Assembly: GCF_002886255.1 (NCBI RefSeq)
Contig: NZ_KZ614149.1
Location: 1,488,001 to 1,552,000, forward strand
Reading direction: 5' to 3'
Length of the DNA stretch: 64,000 nt
From: Alteribacillus bidgolensis
GTDB taxonomy: Bacteria > Bacillota > Bacilli > Bacillales > Marinococcaceae
Part shown: positions 52,631 through 62,600 of the stretch, piece by piece
Numbering within the stretch: position 1 is the stretch's first letter
Layout: each line of letters opens with the position of its first letter
Notes under the pieces: model-generated
Databases searched by the model: none
The model's input: the letters and a program-made list of their open reading frames with translations, nothing else
Told to the model about the DNA's origin: nothing
Made by a program: the position numbers and the translations under genes

Positions 52631-53743
52631 CTATTTCCAGCTGATCTTTCTATTTTTCACCCTTAGAAAGGCGGTTATGGTGAGAACGAGTAAAGGAAGT
52701 ACATAGGCGAATGTTTTCCATAATGGCTCAATGACAGTCACAATGTTTATCCACATGGCTTCTCCTAGAGATATTTGAAGCATAGAAAAAAGGAAGCAAA
52801 CCAACGCAAGCGGAAAGATCAAAATGTAGGTGTCTTTTAGCCCAAACAATTGGGTAATGGTTAAATTCAGGATATATAGCGAGATAACTGCCTTCATGTA
52901 GGAAGTGATAATGAGAGCATAGCCGATAAGAGATTCCATTCTTTGAATGATTTCGTATAATTCTATTGTACGTGCAACTTCAAACATGGAATATGCCCGT
53001 TCCCCAGCGATAGGTCCGAATACAAGAATCGTACTGAGCGTAACTGCGGTCAGAAAAAAAACATTGATCAGAAGAGCCGTAAACATGCTCTTTTTTAAAA
53101 GATGGTTTTCTTCCCGGCGTACATAAGGCAGCAGCATGGAAAAAAGAACCAGCTCTGTAATTGGCACACCGAAATAGAAATATGTACCTAAAAGAACAGG
53201 CTTAATGCCATCTGGCAGAACGGGAACCAGATGTTCGATCTTGTAATTGGCGCTTGCTAAAACTAGTATAACGATAACAAATAAGAGGACCACCATCATA
53301 AGTACCACAAACATGCGTGTGAATTTTTCTATCCCTACATGTACCGTCAACGCCGTCACGAAAAAAATCAAAAAAATAAAAACATACAGCGGTGTTTCCC
53401 GCATTATTGAAGATGTCATAAACAAACCCACATCAAGCACGATTCCGGATGAACTGTGCAGCTGCATTGAAAGAAAGGGAATCGCAAATATCCATGTCAG
53501 CCATTTTCCTAGCAGCTGCTGACTGTATTCAATCAAACTTAATTGCGGAAATTTCTCATATAAATAAAGCATAAAGACCAAAAGAAGCATCCCGCCTGCT
53601 AACGAAAGCAAAAGAGACAGCCATGCTCCGTTATTCGCGTATCCAATGAGAGGGCCCGGCATCACAACGATGCTTGAGCCTGTCAAAAAAATAAATGCCA
53701 AAGAGGCCATTTGTGTTGCACTTACTTGTTGTTGTTCTTTCAC
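52631..53743 (-). CDS. gerAB: Germinant receptor B subunit (GerAB family)
   Basis: About 370 residues, ten predicted TM helices, amino-acid-permease-like fold that binds the germinant in the spore inner membrane. Begins KEQQQVSATQMASLAFIFLT; GTG 53743 is chosen because GGAGAGG lies eight bases upstream and it aligns with the start of the duplicate. Full length, ending NRKISWK. Third or fourth gene of the gerA-type operon. Confidence 0.92.
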   Translation of the reverse strand: MKEQQQVSATQMASLAFIFLTGSSIVVMPGPLIGYANNGAWLSLLLSLAGGMLLLVFMLYLYEKFPQLSLIEYSQQLLGKWLTWIFAIPFLSMQLHSSSGIVLDVGLFMTSSIMRETPLYVFIFLIFFVTALTVHVGIEKFTRMFVVLMMVVLLFVIVILVLASANYKIEHLVPVLPDGIKPVLLGTYFYFGVPITELVLFSMLLPYVRREENHLLKKSMFTALLINVFFLTAVTLSTILVFGPIAGERAYSMFEVARTIELYEIIQRMESLIGYALIITSYMKAVISLYILNLTITQLFGLKDTYILIFPLALVCFLFSMLQISLGEAMWINIVTVIEPLWKTFAYVLPLLVLTITAFLRVKNRKISWK

Positions 53744-53773
53744 GACATACACCTCTCCAATGGCGGGTCTTCG

Positions 53774-54016
53774 TCAAGAAGGAGAAACTTCCAAAAATTC
53801 TACGATTCTGCGTGTCGGCTCTCCTAAAAGGGCATCAATGGCAGTATGCAAAAACGGCCATTCTAAGTCGAAAGCAAAACTAATACTTTGATATAGCGCA
53901 ATTACCAATAGAGAAATATAAATAACAACGGTCTTTTTATTTCGTTTTTTTAATTTTGGAAGATCATAAGCCAATATAACTATATAAAGGAATATCAGCA
54001 TCACCATTTTTTCCAT
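53774..54016 (-). CDS. Small two-TM protein, candidate germinant receptor D subunit
   Basis: 80 residues from ATG 54016 (AAGGATGGG upstream). Two hydrophobic helices (about 3-15 and 25-45), then a polar tail ending EFLEVSPS. Genes for ~70-80 residue two-TM proteins are known to accompany some gerA operons (GerD-subunit type, distinct from lipoprotein GerD), and the position between the C and B subunit genes fits. Confidence 0.65.
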   Translation of the reverse strand: MEKMVMLIFLYIVILAYDLPKLKKRNKKTVVIYISLLVIALYQSISFAFDLEWPFLHTAIDALLGEPTRRIVEFLEVSPS

Positions 54017-54080
54017 CTTATTCCCATCCTTCTTAGATTCCAACTCGATTTAGGCTGAGGTTATTTAGAAACAGTGATGC

Positions 54081-55247
54081 TTATTCGGAAAACCAGGGTT
54101 TTCCGCTTGACGTTCCACTGCTGGTGATTCGAATCTGCACATCGAATTCAAACTCACTGTCAGCAAAACGCTGATCCCAATCTTTTTTCCACCGTTTCCA
54201 TACGGATGGATTTTTCGCATATACTTTATCTCCAAGATCCATCGCGTCAAATTGTTTTTCTTGCAACACATTGATCGTTTTTTCTAACTCCTTCTCTATA
54301 TACTGTTCTAGTCTTTTCTCCAATTCTTTTTCTGCTTCGGGTGAATCCGTTTTAGAACAAGTAAGTTGTTGTAAGACCGCTTCGATTTCGCTTGACACCT
54401 TCACTGTCAGCGAGTCATCTTTAATTATCGGTTTCAAACTGGTTTCGGCAGAAACGATTTCAATTACTTCTATAGTCGAAGGATCATTCTTACAGGGAAG
54501 TTGAATCATCCCGCCTTGATATTCATCTCGAATAAGTAATAACCTTTCCGCTTTTTCTGTAGGCAGATTACCGACCATTTTGCCTTTTTTTAAAAGAGTA
54601 ATCCCGGCTACGGTCGGTGATGTTTCTGAGGCATGCTCTATTTTGTGAAAGTAAGGGAGAAGGCCATTGCCGACTTGGTTTCTCGTCTGTATAGCTAGTT
54701 TCAAGAGATTGCTGTCAATTGTTTTTTGGCTGTACTTATGCGACATTTCTTCATTTTCGCTTAACTGCTGACCCGTTGTAATTTCCATTAAAGGTTCCAT
54801 TTCTAAAAAATCAGCAGCTTTTCCTTTCGTAATCACTACACTAGCCGTAAGCCGTGGTTCATGATCCCGAAAGAAAAATGCGAGAACTTCTTCCAAACCT
54901 TGATTCCTTGCAAATTCCTCACTGATCACGATGACATATAAATGTCCCCATTGCGCTTTGCGCCCGATATGCCTGGGAATATCGCGAACTGCTTCATTAA
55001 CGGAATCTTCGGTTGTTCTTATGTTAATATAATTTTGGCTGCCTTGACCTCCTCCCCCTTCACCCTGAACACCCCGGGAAGGATTGTAAGCCTGTGTGGT
55101 CAGCTGCACTTTTCCTTTTTCCGTTTCATCGAGCGCAACCCCCATCACAAATGCTCTGTTGATTAATTCTAAATTGTCCCAACATCCAGTTAATAATAAA
55201 AGTAATGATAAATACGCAGCTATTTTTAGTTTGTTCATTGACATCAT
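54081..55247 (-). CDS. gerAC: Germinant receptor C subunit lipoprotein (GerAC family)
   Basis: 388 residues. Lipobox LLTGCWDNLELINRAF (Cys about 22), the universal GerAC start with WD and the VMGVALDE strand. Domains continue with QWGHLYVIVISEEFA and FFFRDHEPRLTASV and the C-terminal domain ending at SGKPWFSE. Located on the outer face of the spore inner membrane. Follows gerAA by 21 bases. Confidence 0.95.
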   Translation of the reverse strand: MMSMNKLKIAAYLSLLLLLTGCWDNLELINRAFVMGVALDETEKGKVQLTTQAYNPSRGVQGEGGGGQGSQNYINIRTTEDSVNEAVRDIPRHIGRKAQWGHLYVIVISEEFARNQGLEEVLAFFFRDHEPRLTASVVITKGKAADFLEMEPLMEITTGQQLSENEEMSHKYSQKTIDSNLLKLAIQTRNQVGNGLLPYFHKIEHASETSPTVAGITLLKKGKMVGNLPTEKAERLLLIRDEYQGGMIQLPCKNDPSTIEVIEIVSAETSLKPIIKDDSLTVKVSSEIEAVLQQLTCSKTDSPEAEKELEKRLEQYIEKELEKTINVLQEKQFDAMDLGDKVYAKNPSVWKRWKKDWDQRFADSEFEFDVQIRITSSGTSSGKPWFSE

Positions 55248-55268
55248 TCTTTCCTACATAGATATCCC

Positions 55269-56828
55269 TTATTCTGGTCTCATCCGCATATGACGATGGC
55301 GATGGGGACGAAACATTTTTTTTAACGGAGCTCGAACGAATACATCCCGCCACTGTTTTGGTCTGAATGGCCCGAGCGGAGTCAGATAAGGCTGGCCAAG
55401 TGAGCGTAAATCCGCCAAATGCAGCCAGATTAAGATAAGAGCGATTAATAATCCAAATATCCCCAGGATAGCTGCAAATACCATAATCAGCAGCCCTAAA
55501 ACGCGCAGTGCAATAGCGAAATTGTGCTGCGGCATCGAAAAAGAAGCAATTCCTGTAAGCGCGACTACAATAACCATCATGGGGGAAGCGATACCCGCCG
55601 TAATTGCTGCATCTCCAATGATTAACGCTCCAACGATGCTGACGGCACTACCAACCGGGCGCGGCAGGCGAATCCCTGCCTCCCGCAGCAGTTCAAAGAG
55701 AGCGGTCATAAGCAAAGCTTCAATGAAAGCCGGAAAAGGAATGCCTTCACGGCTGTCAATGATGGTCGTTAACAGAACGGTAGGAATCAACTCCGGATGA
55801 AAAGTGGTAAAAGCAATGTAAATACTAGGGAGAGTGAGGGCAATAAAGAATGCGCTTACTCTCATTAAACGAACAAGACTTGCAAAAACAGTGCGCTGAT
55901 AGTAATCTTCACTTGACTGCATAAATTCAACTAATAAACCGGGACAGATCATTATCGCTCCTGATCCGTTTACGAGTACCACAATTTTCCCATCAAGCAT
56001 GGCCGCCACAGCCGTATCGGGGCGCTCGGTGTATCGGTATTGAGGAAATGGAGAATACGTTGAATCCTCAATTAACTCCTCTACGTAGGAGGTTTCCAGG
56101 ATCTCTCCTTCCCTCCATTTTCTAATACGTCTTTTAAATTCGGCGAGCATATCAGGATTAACCGTACCGTCCAAATAGCCGTAGGCGATCTTTGTGTTTG
56201 TCTCTCCATTGAGTGAAAAAGTTTCTATTTTAAAATGCGGCGACTGCAAACGATTTCTCAGCATTCCTATATTTTTATCGATATTTTCAACGGTACTTTC
56301 GCGCGGCCCCCTTACTGTTGGTTCAACAACGGGTTCTGTAACCTGTCTGCCTTCAATATTACTGCTCTTATAGCTGAGTGCCTTGTTCCATTGATTAAAA
56401 AAGATAATAAGATGGCCGGAACTTATTTTTTCAATGACTTGCTGGAAATCTTCGACCAGGCGGTGGGACTGAGCGGAAACACCGTTCTGCTCAAAAAAAG
56501 ACATGACCTCTTCCGGCGCAATCATCGTGCCCTTCCCTACTTCATGCGTTACCAGATCTTGCAGTGATTCTTTCATATAGTTAAGTTCTTTTCGTTGAAT
56601 GAGTGTATCATAATAGATCGAAAATGCTGTATGTTCCATGTCCGGTCCGTATTGCCAGGTAAGAAGAACAAAGTCATCCGAACAAGAAAAAATTTCCTTC
56701 ACCTGCTGAATATTGTCAGATAAATTAGAAGAAATCGGAACAGGTGGGCTGTCTTTTTCGTTCTGACTCGTGTTATTTTGAAGAGTGGTTTTCTGATCAA
56801 TTTTTTTAATATTTCCCCGCCTTCTCAT
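55269..56828 (-). CDS. gerAA: Germinant receptor A subunit (GerAA/SpoVAF family)
   Basis: About 519 residues from ATG 56828 (AGAGAGGGTG seven bases upstream; a 14-codon extension is poorer). N-terminal hydrophilic domain of about 280 residues, then five to six TM helices beginning VFASLVRLMRVSAFFIALTL, with PFPAFIEALLMTALFELLREAG as the family hallmark. First gene of the operon, order A-C-D-B-B'. Expected to be expressed in the forespore under sigma-G. Confidence 0.95.
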   Translation of the reverse strand: MRRRGNIKKIDQKTTLQNNTSQNEKDSPPVPISSNLSDNIQQVKEIFSCSDDFVLLTWQYGPDMEHTAFSIYYDTLIQRKELNYMKESLQDLVTHEVGKGTMIAPEEVMSFFEQNGVSAQSHRLVEDFQQVIEKISSGHLIIFFNQWNKALSYKSSNIEGRQVTEPVVEPTVRGPRESTVENIDKNIGMLRNRLQSPHFKIETFSLNGETNTKIAYGYLDGTVNPDMLAEFKRRIRKWREGEILETSYVEELIEDSTYSPFPQYRYTERPDTAVAAMLDGKIVVLVNGSGAIMICPGLLVEFMQSSEDYYQRTVFASLVRLMRVSAFFIALTLPSIYIAFTTFHPELIPTVLLTTIIDSREGIPFPAFIEALLMTALFELLREAGIRLPRPVGSAVSIVGALIIGDAAITAGIASPMMVIVVALTGIASFSMPQHNFAIALRVLGLLIMVFAAILGIFGLLIALILIWLHLADLRSLGQPYLTPLGPFRPKQWRDVFVRAPLKKMFRPHRHRHMRMRPE

Positions 56829-57166
56829 AATCACCCTCTCTTCCCTTTGGTTTTTTTTTAGCTTTACCAAGTTTATTAATCATATAACAAAAAAAGAGGA
56901 TCACCATCTGCCATTAGCATAAGGAAGGAGACAGAGAAAATAATATTTTTATTATTAGAAAAACTCGGTTTGCCGCCAAATCCAAATGTCAGAAGTCGTT
57001 GTTTTTCTTATATTTTGATCCTTTAACAAGTTAAACATCCTAAAGTATAAAATCATAATAATTTTTGGGGAAAATAGAAAAAGTATAGGAGGTGTTTACA
57101 AAAGTGTATTTGTTGGCTAGCGTTGTCAGGAGTTTTGGAGTATTACAAAAGTACTGAACAAAGAAG

Positions 57167-57304
57167 ATGCAAAACGGACAGAAACCCGATAATCCACTGA
57201 AAAAAGTTTTCTTGGCAAAAGAGTATATTACGGTTAACAAAGCCATTCAAAAGTATGAAGAAAACACCAAAGCTCATAAGTCTTCGACCAAGGCTTTCTT
57301 TTGA
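57167..57304 (+). CDS. 45-codon open frame, doubtful
   Basis: ATG 57167 to TGA 57304, reading MQNGQKPDNPLKKVFLAKEY then a basic tail. The composition is protein-like and it may be the end of a lost gene, since the frame has no good ribosome site. Family unknown. Confidence 0.25.
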   Translation: MQNGQKPDNPLKKVFLAKEYITVNKAIQKYEENTKAHKSSTKAFF

Positions 57305-57468
57305 ACCATCAGCTTGGGAAAATCCTGAATAAAGGAGTACTTAAATTACATTACATGAATAGGGAGTAACGAAAATATAATTTAAAAAGTTAATATAGAT
57401 ACAGCAACCCATTTTAGCTCATTTCTAGTTATTAAACTACTCTTAATAGAGAAATTTCCAATAAGAAT

Positions 57469-57496
57469 GGCGCTATCCTTGTTACTGATTAGCGCC
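57469..57496 (+). terminator. Hairpin terminator
   Basis: Seven-base perfect stem GGCGCTA / TAGCGCC with a 14-base loop followed by CTTTCG. Weak T-run; could end transcripts from either side between the short frame and the Fe-S remnant. Confidence 0.5.
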
Positions 57497-57564
57497 CTTT
57501 CGTAATATAAAGTCAGCCAGTTAATTTATATTTTCTGGTTGCCTTATTTCCTTTCTTCCTTCTG

Positions 57565-58155
57565 TTACTCAGCTTCTACGAGAGGCTGTCTGTCCCCAAC
57601 TACAGAACGTTCGAGAATTTCAGCAATGTCCTCGCCGGCGCCGCAGCACATGTCGTCCTGGCGGTTCCTCTCCATCTCCGTGATGTTGAGTCCCGGTATA
57701 GCTTCGAAGATATCACGAGGGGAATCGTATACGGCCAAGAACTCCGTGTGATGATATTCTTCAACATCTTCTAAACCAAACTCCGGATACTCATTTTTAA
57801 AAGTATTATAAGCATGCGGATCAATCGTCACGATTTTCTTTACGTTGTGTTTTTGAAATTCACTAATATTGGATGCCGCCAATTCTTGATACAAAAATTC
57901 ATTCCCGATGCGTCTTGGTGTATCACCGGAGTTTTTTTCTTTGTTTCCAAAGATGGCAAATTTCACACCAGCTTCGTTCAGCAGTTTTGCAAATGACTGA
58001 GCAATTTTTTGACTGCGCTTGTCATACGAACCCATCGCCCCTACAAAGAACAGGTATTCAAACGTTTCATCATTTTTATTCAATTCTTTTACAGTTGGAA
58101 CATCTATATCTTCTCGATTTTCTCTCCACTTTTCCCGTTCTTTTCTGTTAATCCC
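57565..58155 (-). pseudogene. Heterodisulfide-reductase-like Fe-S oxidoreductase remnant with internal deletions
   Basis: From about 58155 reads REKWRENREDIDVPTVKELN then LFFVGAMGSYDKRSQKIAQS and NSGDTPRRIGNEFLYQE, matching the C-terminal CCG-domain part of the large membrane-associated Fe-S protein YwjF/FadF (about 700 residues). After EEYHHTE it jumps to VYDSPRDIFEAIPG, omitting about 40 residues including the first Cys motif, and after MCCGAG it jumps to EDIAEILERS, omitting about 50. The whole N-terminal two thirds is missing. Both internal deletions keep the frame. Confidence 0.78.
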
Positions 58156-58227
58156 CTACGGGTTGCCCTGGCGTTAGATATTCATCATCGCCCGCTGTGC
58201 TTCGGAGTCCATTTTTCCTTCGGTTAA

Positions 58228-58475
58228 GTGGTATTAAAAGAGGCGACAACGGAAGATATTGATACACTCTATTATTGGAAATACGAAGAAGAAAAACAGG
58301 AAGCGAAAAAGTGGAATGGACCTTATATTCCCGAGGAGAAAAAAACAAAGAGGAATATAGAAAAGATTGGTTACAAGATAATTTGATTGTTTACCATGTA
58401 CCCGATTCTCTGATTCTATCCTCTAAAGGAATTGTAATCGAACTCAATGAAAAAACAGCCTTAAGGCTGCTTTAA
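58228..58475 (+). pseudogene. GNAT acetyltransferase N-terminal remnant
   Basis: From GTG 58228: EATTEDIDTLYYWKYEEEKQ then EAKKWNGPYIPEEKKTK, the start of a GNAT N-acetyltransferase. The frame is lost at an A-run near 58345; the next frame continues EEYRKDWLQDNLIVY and ends at 58475 without the acetyl-CoA-binding part. It abuts the Fe-S remnant on the opposite strand, so this is a rearrangement scar. Confidence 0.6.
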
Positions 58476-58559
58476 TTGTAAAGATAAGTAAACCTCCCTT
58501 GCTTTTTATTGTTAGATCAAAAAGGTACAGTTCCTTCTTATTTTTCAGATAAGAAAAAA

Positions 58560-58586
58560 GCGTGTAAGCTTGATAACATTACACGC
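58560..58586 (-). terminator. Terminator of the gluconate operon
   Basis: Eight-base perfect stem GCGTGTAA / TTACACGC with an 11-base loop and T6 on the minus strand, nine bases after the gntK stop. Confidence 0.9.
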
Positions 58587-58594
58587 CTCATTTA

Positions 58595-60127
58595 TTAGAA
58601 CTTACTTTGAAAATCACTTATCGCATCGTATTCTTTCTCAAGTAATCTTGGTAATCGAATAAAGATCGGCATCAGTTTACGGTATGCAGCTGTTGCTTCT
58701 TTATTTGGCTGATGACAATGAATCGAACCAACGATCTTTTCAACTTCGCTTAATGAATCAATTTCACCAAGACCATACATTCCTAAAATAATTGCACCTA
58801 AACATGAACTTTCAAAGTTTTCAGGAATGGTTACTTCTTGATCAAAGACATCTGCTAGCATTTGTCTCCATAATATTGAGCGAACAAAGCCCCCTGTTGC
58901 TTGAACGCGTGTTGGTGTCCCAATCAATTCTTCTAATGCAAGAAGTACACTGTATAAGTTCATCATCACACCCTCAAGAACCGCACGAACCATATGTTCT
59001 TTCTTGTGATGCATACCAAGACCAAAGAAGGAACCACGTGCATTTGCATTCCAAAGAGGAGCTCTTTCTCCTGCCATATATGGATGAAAGATGAGTCCGT
59101 TTGATCCAGCTGGAACCGTTGCTGCAATATCGGTTAAAACTTCATATGGATCTTTTCCTAAACGCTTAGCTGTTTCTACCTCAGCGTTCGCCAGTTCATC
59201 ACGGACCCAACGGAAAATCATCCCGCCATTATTCACAGGTCCACCTATGACCCAATGCTTGTCTGTTAGCGCATAACAGAAGATTCGACCCTTTGGATCT
59301 GTAACAGGTCGATTAGTAACTGTACGAATCGCACCGCTTGTTCCAATTGTAACCGCTATTACACCAGGTTCGATTGCATTCACTCCTAGGTTAGAAAGCA
59401 CACCATCACTTGCTCCGACAACGAATGGTGTATCAACAGATAAACCTGTGAATTTAGCGAACTCAGGTGCTAAACCTTTGATGCTGTCAGTTGTACTGAC
59501 TGGTTTTGATAGTTGTTCTCTCTTTACACTAACAAGGTTAAGAACTTCTTCATCCCATTCTAATTTTTCTAAATTGAACATCCCAGTGGCCGAAGCAATA
59601 GAATAATCAATGACATACTCACCAAACAATCGCAAAAAAACGTATTCTTTAATTGATATATACTTGTTTTCTGGCTGGAATAATTCCTTTCGTTCCTCAC
59701 TCAACCATAATAGTTTCACTAATGGTGACATTGGATGAATAGGAGTACCTGTTCGTAAGTATATCTCATGACCATTATGTTCTTTTTTTATTTTTTCAGC
59801 GTATGATACACTTCGGTTATCCGCCCAGGTGATTGACTGTGTTAGAGGATTCCCTTCACCATCCACAACAATTAAACTATGCATCGCCGAACTAAAAGAA
59901 ACAAAACGAACATCCTGACCTGATACGTTTGCTTCTATTAAACTATTCTTCATTACCGTAAGAACGGCTTGAAAAATCTCCTCTGGATCTTGTTCAGCTG
60001 CTGCTGAGGTAGGAGTATAAAGTGGATATTCAACTCCAAATCGACTAACTGCTTTACCTTCCTTATTAAAAACCACTGCTTTTGTACTTGTTGTACCAAT
60101 ATCAACGCCCATCATGTAGTAACCCAT
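58595..60127 (-). CDS. gntK: Gluconokinase (FGGY family)
   Basis: 510 residues, FGGY carbohydrate kinase fold. Phosphate motif MGVDIGTTSTKAVVF (7-21), VTIGTSGAIR and the GYMAG-like FHPYMAGERAPLWN segment typical of gluconokinases, then ATGGFVRSILWRQMLADVF. Converts imported gluconate to 6-phosphogluconate with ATP. Third gene of the gnd-gntP-gntK operon. Confidence 0.94.
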   Translation of the reverse strand: MGYYMMGVDIGTTSTKAVVFNKEGKAVSRFGVEYPLYTPTSAAAEQDPEEIFQAVLTVMKNSLIEANVSGQDVRFVSFSSAMHSLIVVDGEGNPLTQSITWADNRSVSYAEKIKKEHNGHEIYLRTGTPIHPMSPLVKLLWLSEERKELFQPENKYISIKEYVFLRLFGEYVIDYSIASATGMFNLEKLEWDEEVLNLVSVKREQLSKPVSTTDSIKGLAPEFAKFTGLSVDTPFVVGASDGVLSNLGVNAIEPGVIAVTIGTSGAIRTVTNRPVTDPKGRIFCYALTDKHWVIGGPVNNGGMIFRWVRDELANAEVETAKRLGKDPYEVLTDIAATVPAGSNGLIFHPYMAGERAPLWNANARGSFFGLGMHHKKEHMVRAVLEGVMMNLYSVLLALEELIGTPTRVQATGGFVRSILWRQMLADVFDQEVTIPENFESSCLGAIILGMYGLGEIDSLSEVEKIVGSIHCHQPNKEATAAYRKLMPIFIRLPRLLEKEYDAISDFQSKF

Positions 60128-60186
60128 AACATATCCTCCTAAATGAGAAATAAGGGAAAACCATTAAGGTTGTCCCTCATTCATTT

Positions 60187-61530
60187 TTATGCAATAAAAA
60201 TTCCTAAAATAAGAGCAACACCCACGCCAACTAAACCAATAATGGTCTCCATGACTGTCCACGATTTTAATGTGTCTATTACACTTATTCCGAAGTAACG
60301 TCCTACTAACCAGAAGCCTGAATCGTTCACATGAGATAGTACTGTCGCACCAGAAGCGATTGCAATAACAAGCAACCCAAGTACTGGTCCTTCTAAGCCT
60401 AGAATTTGAATAAGTGGCGCCATTAGTCCAGCTGCTGTCACCATTGAAACTGTTGCTGAACCTTGGGCAACACGAACCGCAGCTGCGATTAAAAACGCTA
60501 ACAAAATAGGTGGTAAAGGCGATCCAGCCATCATATCTCCAAGAACTTGACCTACACCAGAATCAATTAAAATTTGTTTAAATACTCCACCAGCACCAGT
60601 TACTAAAATGATAATCCCAGCTGGTTCTAGAGCTTTTGTTGCAATGTCTTGTACTTCTTGACGAGAATATCCACGTTTTGTTCCTAGGAATATGAATGTT
60701 AAAATCGTTGCAATTGTTAGGGCCACGAATGGATGTCCAAGGAATGTAAGAATAGACCGAACCATATTTCCTTCTTCAAATAACACACCTGAAACCGTAT
60801 TCAATAAAATCAATACTAACGGAATCATAATCAATGAAGCAATAAGCTTGAAGCTTGGTAATTCTTTATCATACTCAACTTCTTCAAGATTCATATAGTC
60901 AGGAACAACAACATGTAATTTTTTCGAGATATATTTTGCAAAAAGTGGTCCTGAAATGATCATCGCTGGTATACCTGCAATTGTTCCGAATAAAATAACC
61001 CAACCAAGATCTGCACCAATTAAATCAGCAACTGCAATTGGACCCGGTGTTGGAGGAATAAAGCTATGAGTAACAGCCAAACCAGCTAACAATGGGATAC
61101 CATAATATAATAGAGACTTTCCTGTTTTCTTTGCCAATCCATAAACAATTGGTACTAAAATGATAAACCCAACATCAAAGAATACTGGAATCGCTACAAG
61201 GAAACCTGTAACTCCTAATGCCCACTGTGATTTATCTTCCCCAAATTTTTTCACAAGTGTTTGTGCTAAACGTTCAGCACCACCGGATACCTCAAGCATT
61301 TGACCAAACATAGCACCTAAACCAACAACTACGGCAACGAATCCGAGGGTTCCCCCCATCCCGTCCTGCATTGACGTAACAACTTCGTTTAAAGGCATTC
61401 CTGCTAATATACCAACAATTAAACTTACTAATAAAAGCGCAACGAATGCGTGTAATTTTGTACGAATTACCAAAAATAGCAGAAGAAAAATTCCGGCTAC
61501 TGCCACAAGTATTAACATTTGATCTGACAT
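60187..61530 (-). CDS. gntP: Gluconate:H+ symporter (GntP family)
   Basis: 447 residues, about twelve to fourteen hydrophobic helices. Family hallmarks: GGAERLAQTLVKKFG, SFIPPTPGPIAVADLIGADL and SHVNDSGFWLVGRYFG. High-affinity gluconate uptake. Between gnd and gntK with gaps of 59 and 91 bases. Confidence 0.95.
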   Translation of the reverse strand: MSDQMLILVAVAGIFLLLFLVIRTKLHAFVALLLVSLIVGILAGMPLNEVVTSMQDGMGGTLGFVAVVVGLGAMFGQMLEVSGGAERLAQTLVKKFGEDKSQWALGVTGFLVAIPVFFDVGFIILVPIVYGLAKKTGKSLLYYGIPLLAGLAVTHSFIPPTPGPIAVADLIGADLGWVILFGTIAGIPAMIISGPLFAKYISKKLHVVVPDYMNLEEVEYDKELPSFKLIASLIMIPLVLILLNTVSGVLFEEGNMVRSILTFLGHPFVALTIATILTFIFLGTKRGYSRQEVQDIATKALEPAGIIILVTGAGGVFKQILIDSGVGQVLGDMMAGSPLPPILLAFLIAAAVRVAQGSATVSMVTAAGLMAPLIQILGLEGPVLGLLVIAIASGATVLSHVNDSGFWLVGRYFGISVIDTLKSWTVMETIIGLVGVGVALILGIFIA

Positions 61531-61621
61531 GTAGTTTCACTACCCTTCTTTATTGAGTACTATGAGGAAGGCGTTCTTTTGTAATCCCTATCTTCTCAGT
61601 CTTCCTACTAAAATGAAAAAA

Positions 61622-62518
61622 TTATTTTTTCTCTACCGCGTGACCGCCAAATTCATTACGAAGGGCTGCCACAACCTTCCCTGTGAATGTATCATCCTCA
61701 AGAGAACGATAGCGCATCATTAAAGCAAGGGTAATCACTGGTGCAGCAGTTTGAAGGTCTAACGCCGTTTCAACTGTCCACTTTCCTTCACCTGAAGAAT
61801 GCATAATTCCTTTGATTCCTTCAAGATTTTCATCTTTAGAAAACGCATTCTCTGTTAATTCCATTAACCATGAACGGATAACTGAACCGTTATTCCACAC
61901 TCTTGCTACCTGTTCATAATTATAGTCAAACGGGCTTTTATCAAGAAGGTCGAATCCTTCAGCAATCGCTTGCATCATCCCGTATTCAATTCCGTTATGA
62001 ACCATTTTTAGAAAATGTCCACTTCCTGCTTTCCCTGAATAGAGGTAACCGTTTTCAACGCTGATATCTTGAAAGATCGGTTCAATTTGTTTAAATTCTT
62101 CCTCATTTCCACCAATCATAGTACAAGCACCATTACGAGATCCTTCAACTCCTCCACTAGTTCCACAGTCAAAGAAATAAATTCCTTTCAACTCACACTC
62201 TTCATTTCGCTTCAGTGAATCTTTGTAATGAGCGTTTCCGCCATCTATAATTCGATCCCCCTCTTCTAAATGCGGGAACAATTGTTCAAAAGCTGATTGT
62301 GTTGCATTTCCTGCGGGAACCATTAACCAAACTGTTCTTGGTTTTGATAGTTTACTAACTAGCTGTTCAATTGAATCCGATGTTTGTACTCCCATCAAAG
62401 AAATTTTTTTCATTGATTCTTCATTTACATCAAAGGCAACGACATCATGCTCTTTATCTACTAAATTAAGAGAAAGCTGATATCCCATCTTTCCTAAGCC
62501 TATCATTCCAATTTGCAT
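61622..62518 (-). CDS. gnd: 6-phosphogluconate dehydrogenase, decarboxylating, short type
   Basis: 298 residues, the short single-domain form (YqeC/GntZ-like), shorter than the 470-residue form. Dinucleotide motif MIGLGKMGYQLSLNL (4-18), DGGNAHYKDS, the signature FDCGTSGGVEG and catalytic KMVHNGIEYGM. Oxidatively decarboxylates 6-phosphogluconate to ribulose-5-phosphate. First gene of the operon, divergent from rpiR. Confidence 0.94.
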   Translation of the reverse strand: MQIGMIGLGKMGYQLSLNLVDKEHDVVAFDVNEESMKKISLMGVQTSDSIEQLVSKLSKPRTVWLMVPAGNATQSAFEQLFPHLEEGDRIIDGGNAHYKDSLKRNEECELKGIYFFDCGTSGGVEGSRNGACTMIGGNEEEFKQIEPIFQDISVENGYLYSGKAGSGHFLKMVHNGIEYGMMQAIAEGFDLLDKSPFDYNYEQVARVWNNGSVIRSWLMELTENAFSKDENLEGIKGIMHSSGEGKWTVETALDLQTAAPVITLALMMRYRSLEDDTFTGKVVAALRNEFGGHAVEKK

Positions 62519-62570
62519 CTCTAATCATCCTAACTGTTTGTAGAATAAATTTTCTTGATATTTTCATTAT

Positions 62571-62588
62571 AAGAAAAAAAATTCTTTT
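62571..62588. promoter_or_regulatory. Candidate RpiR operator 1
   Basis: AAGAAAAAAAATTCTTTT, a palindrome of AAGAAAA / TTTTCTT type in the divergent gnd-rpiR gap. A second copy follows at 62601. Confidence 0.5.
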
Positions 62589-62600
62589 TGCAAGCGCTAT

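Larger units (their letters stand above)
56829..57564. other. Stretch upstream of the germination operon
   Basis: About 735 bases containing the gerAA promoter, one short frame (next entry) and a terminator. Otherwise AT-rich and without recognised features; a sigma-G-like promoter should lie just upstream of 56870 but I cannot point to it with confidence. Confidence 0.4.
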
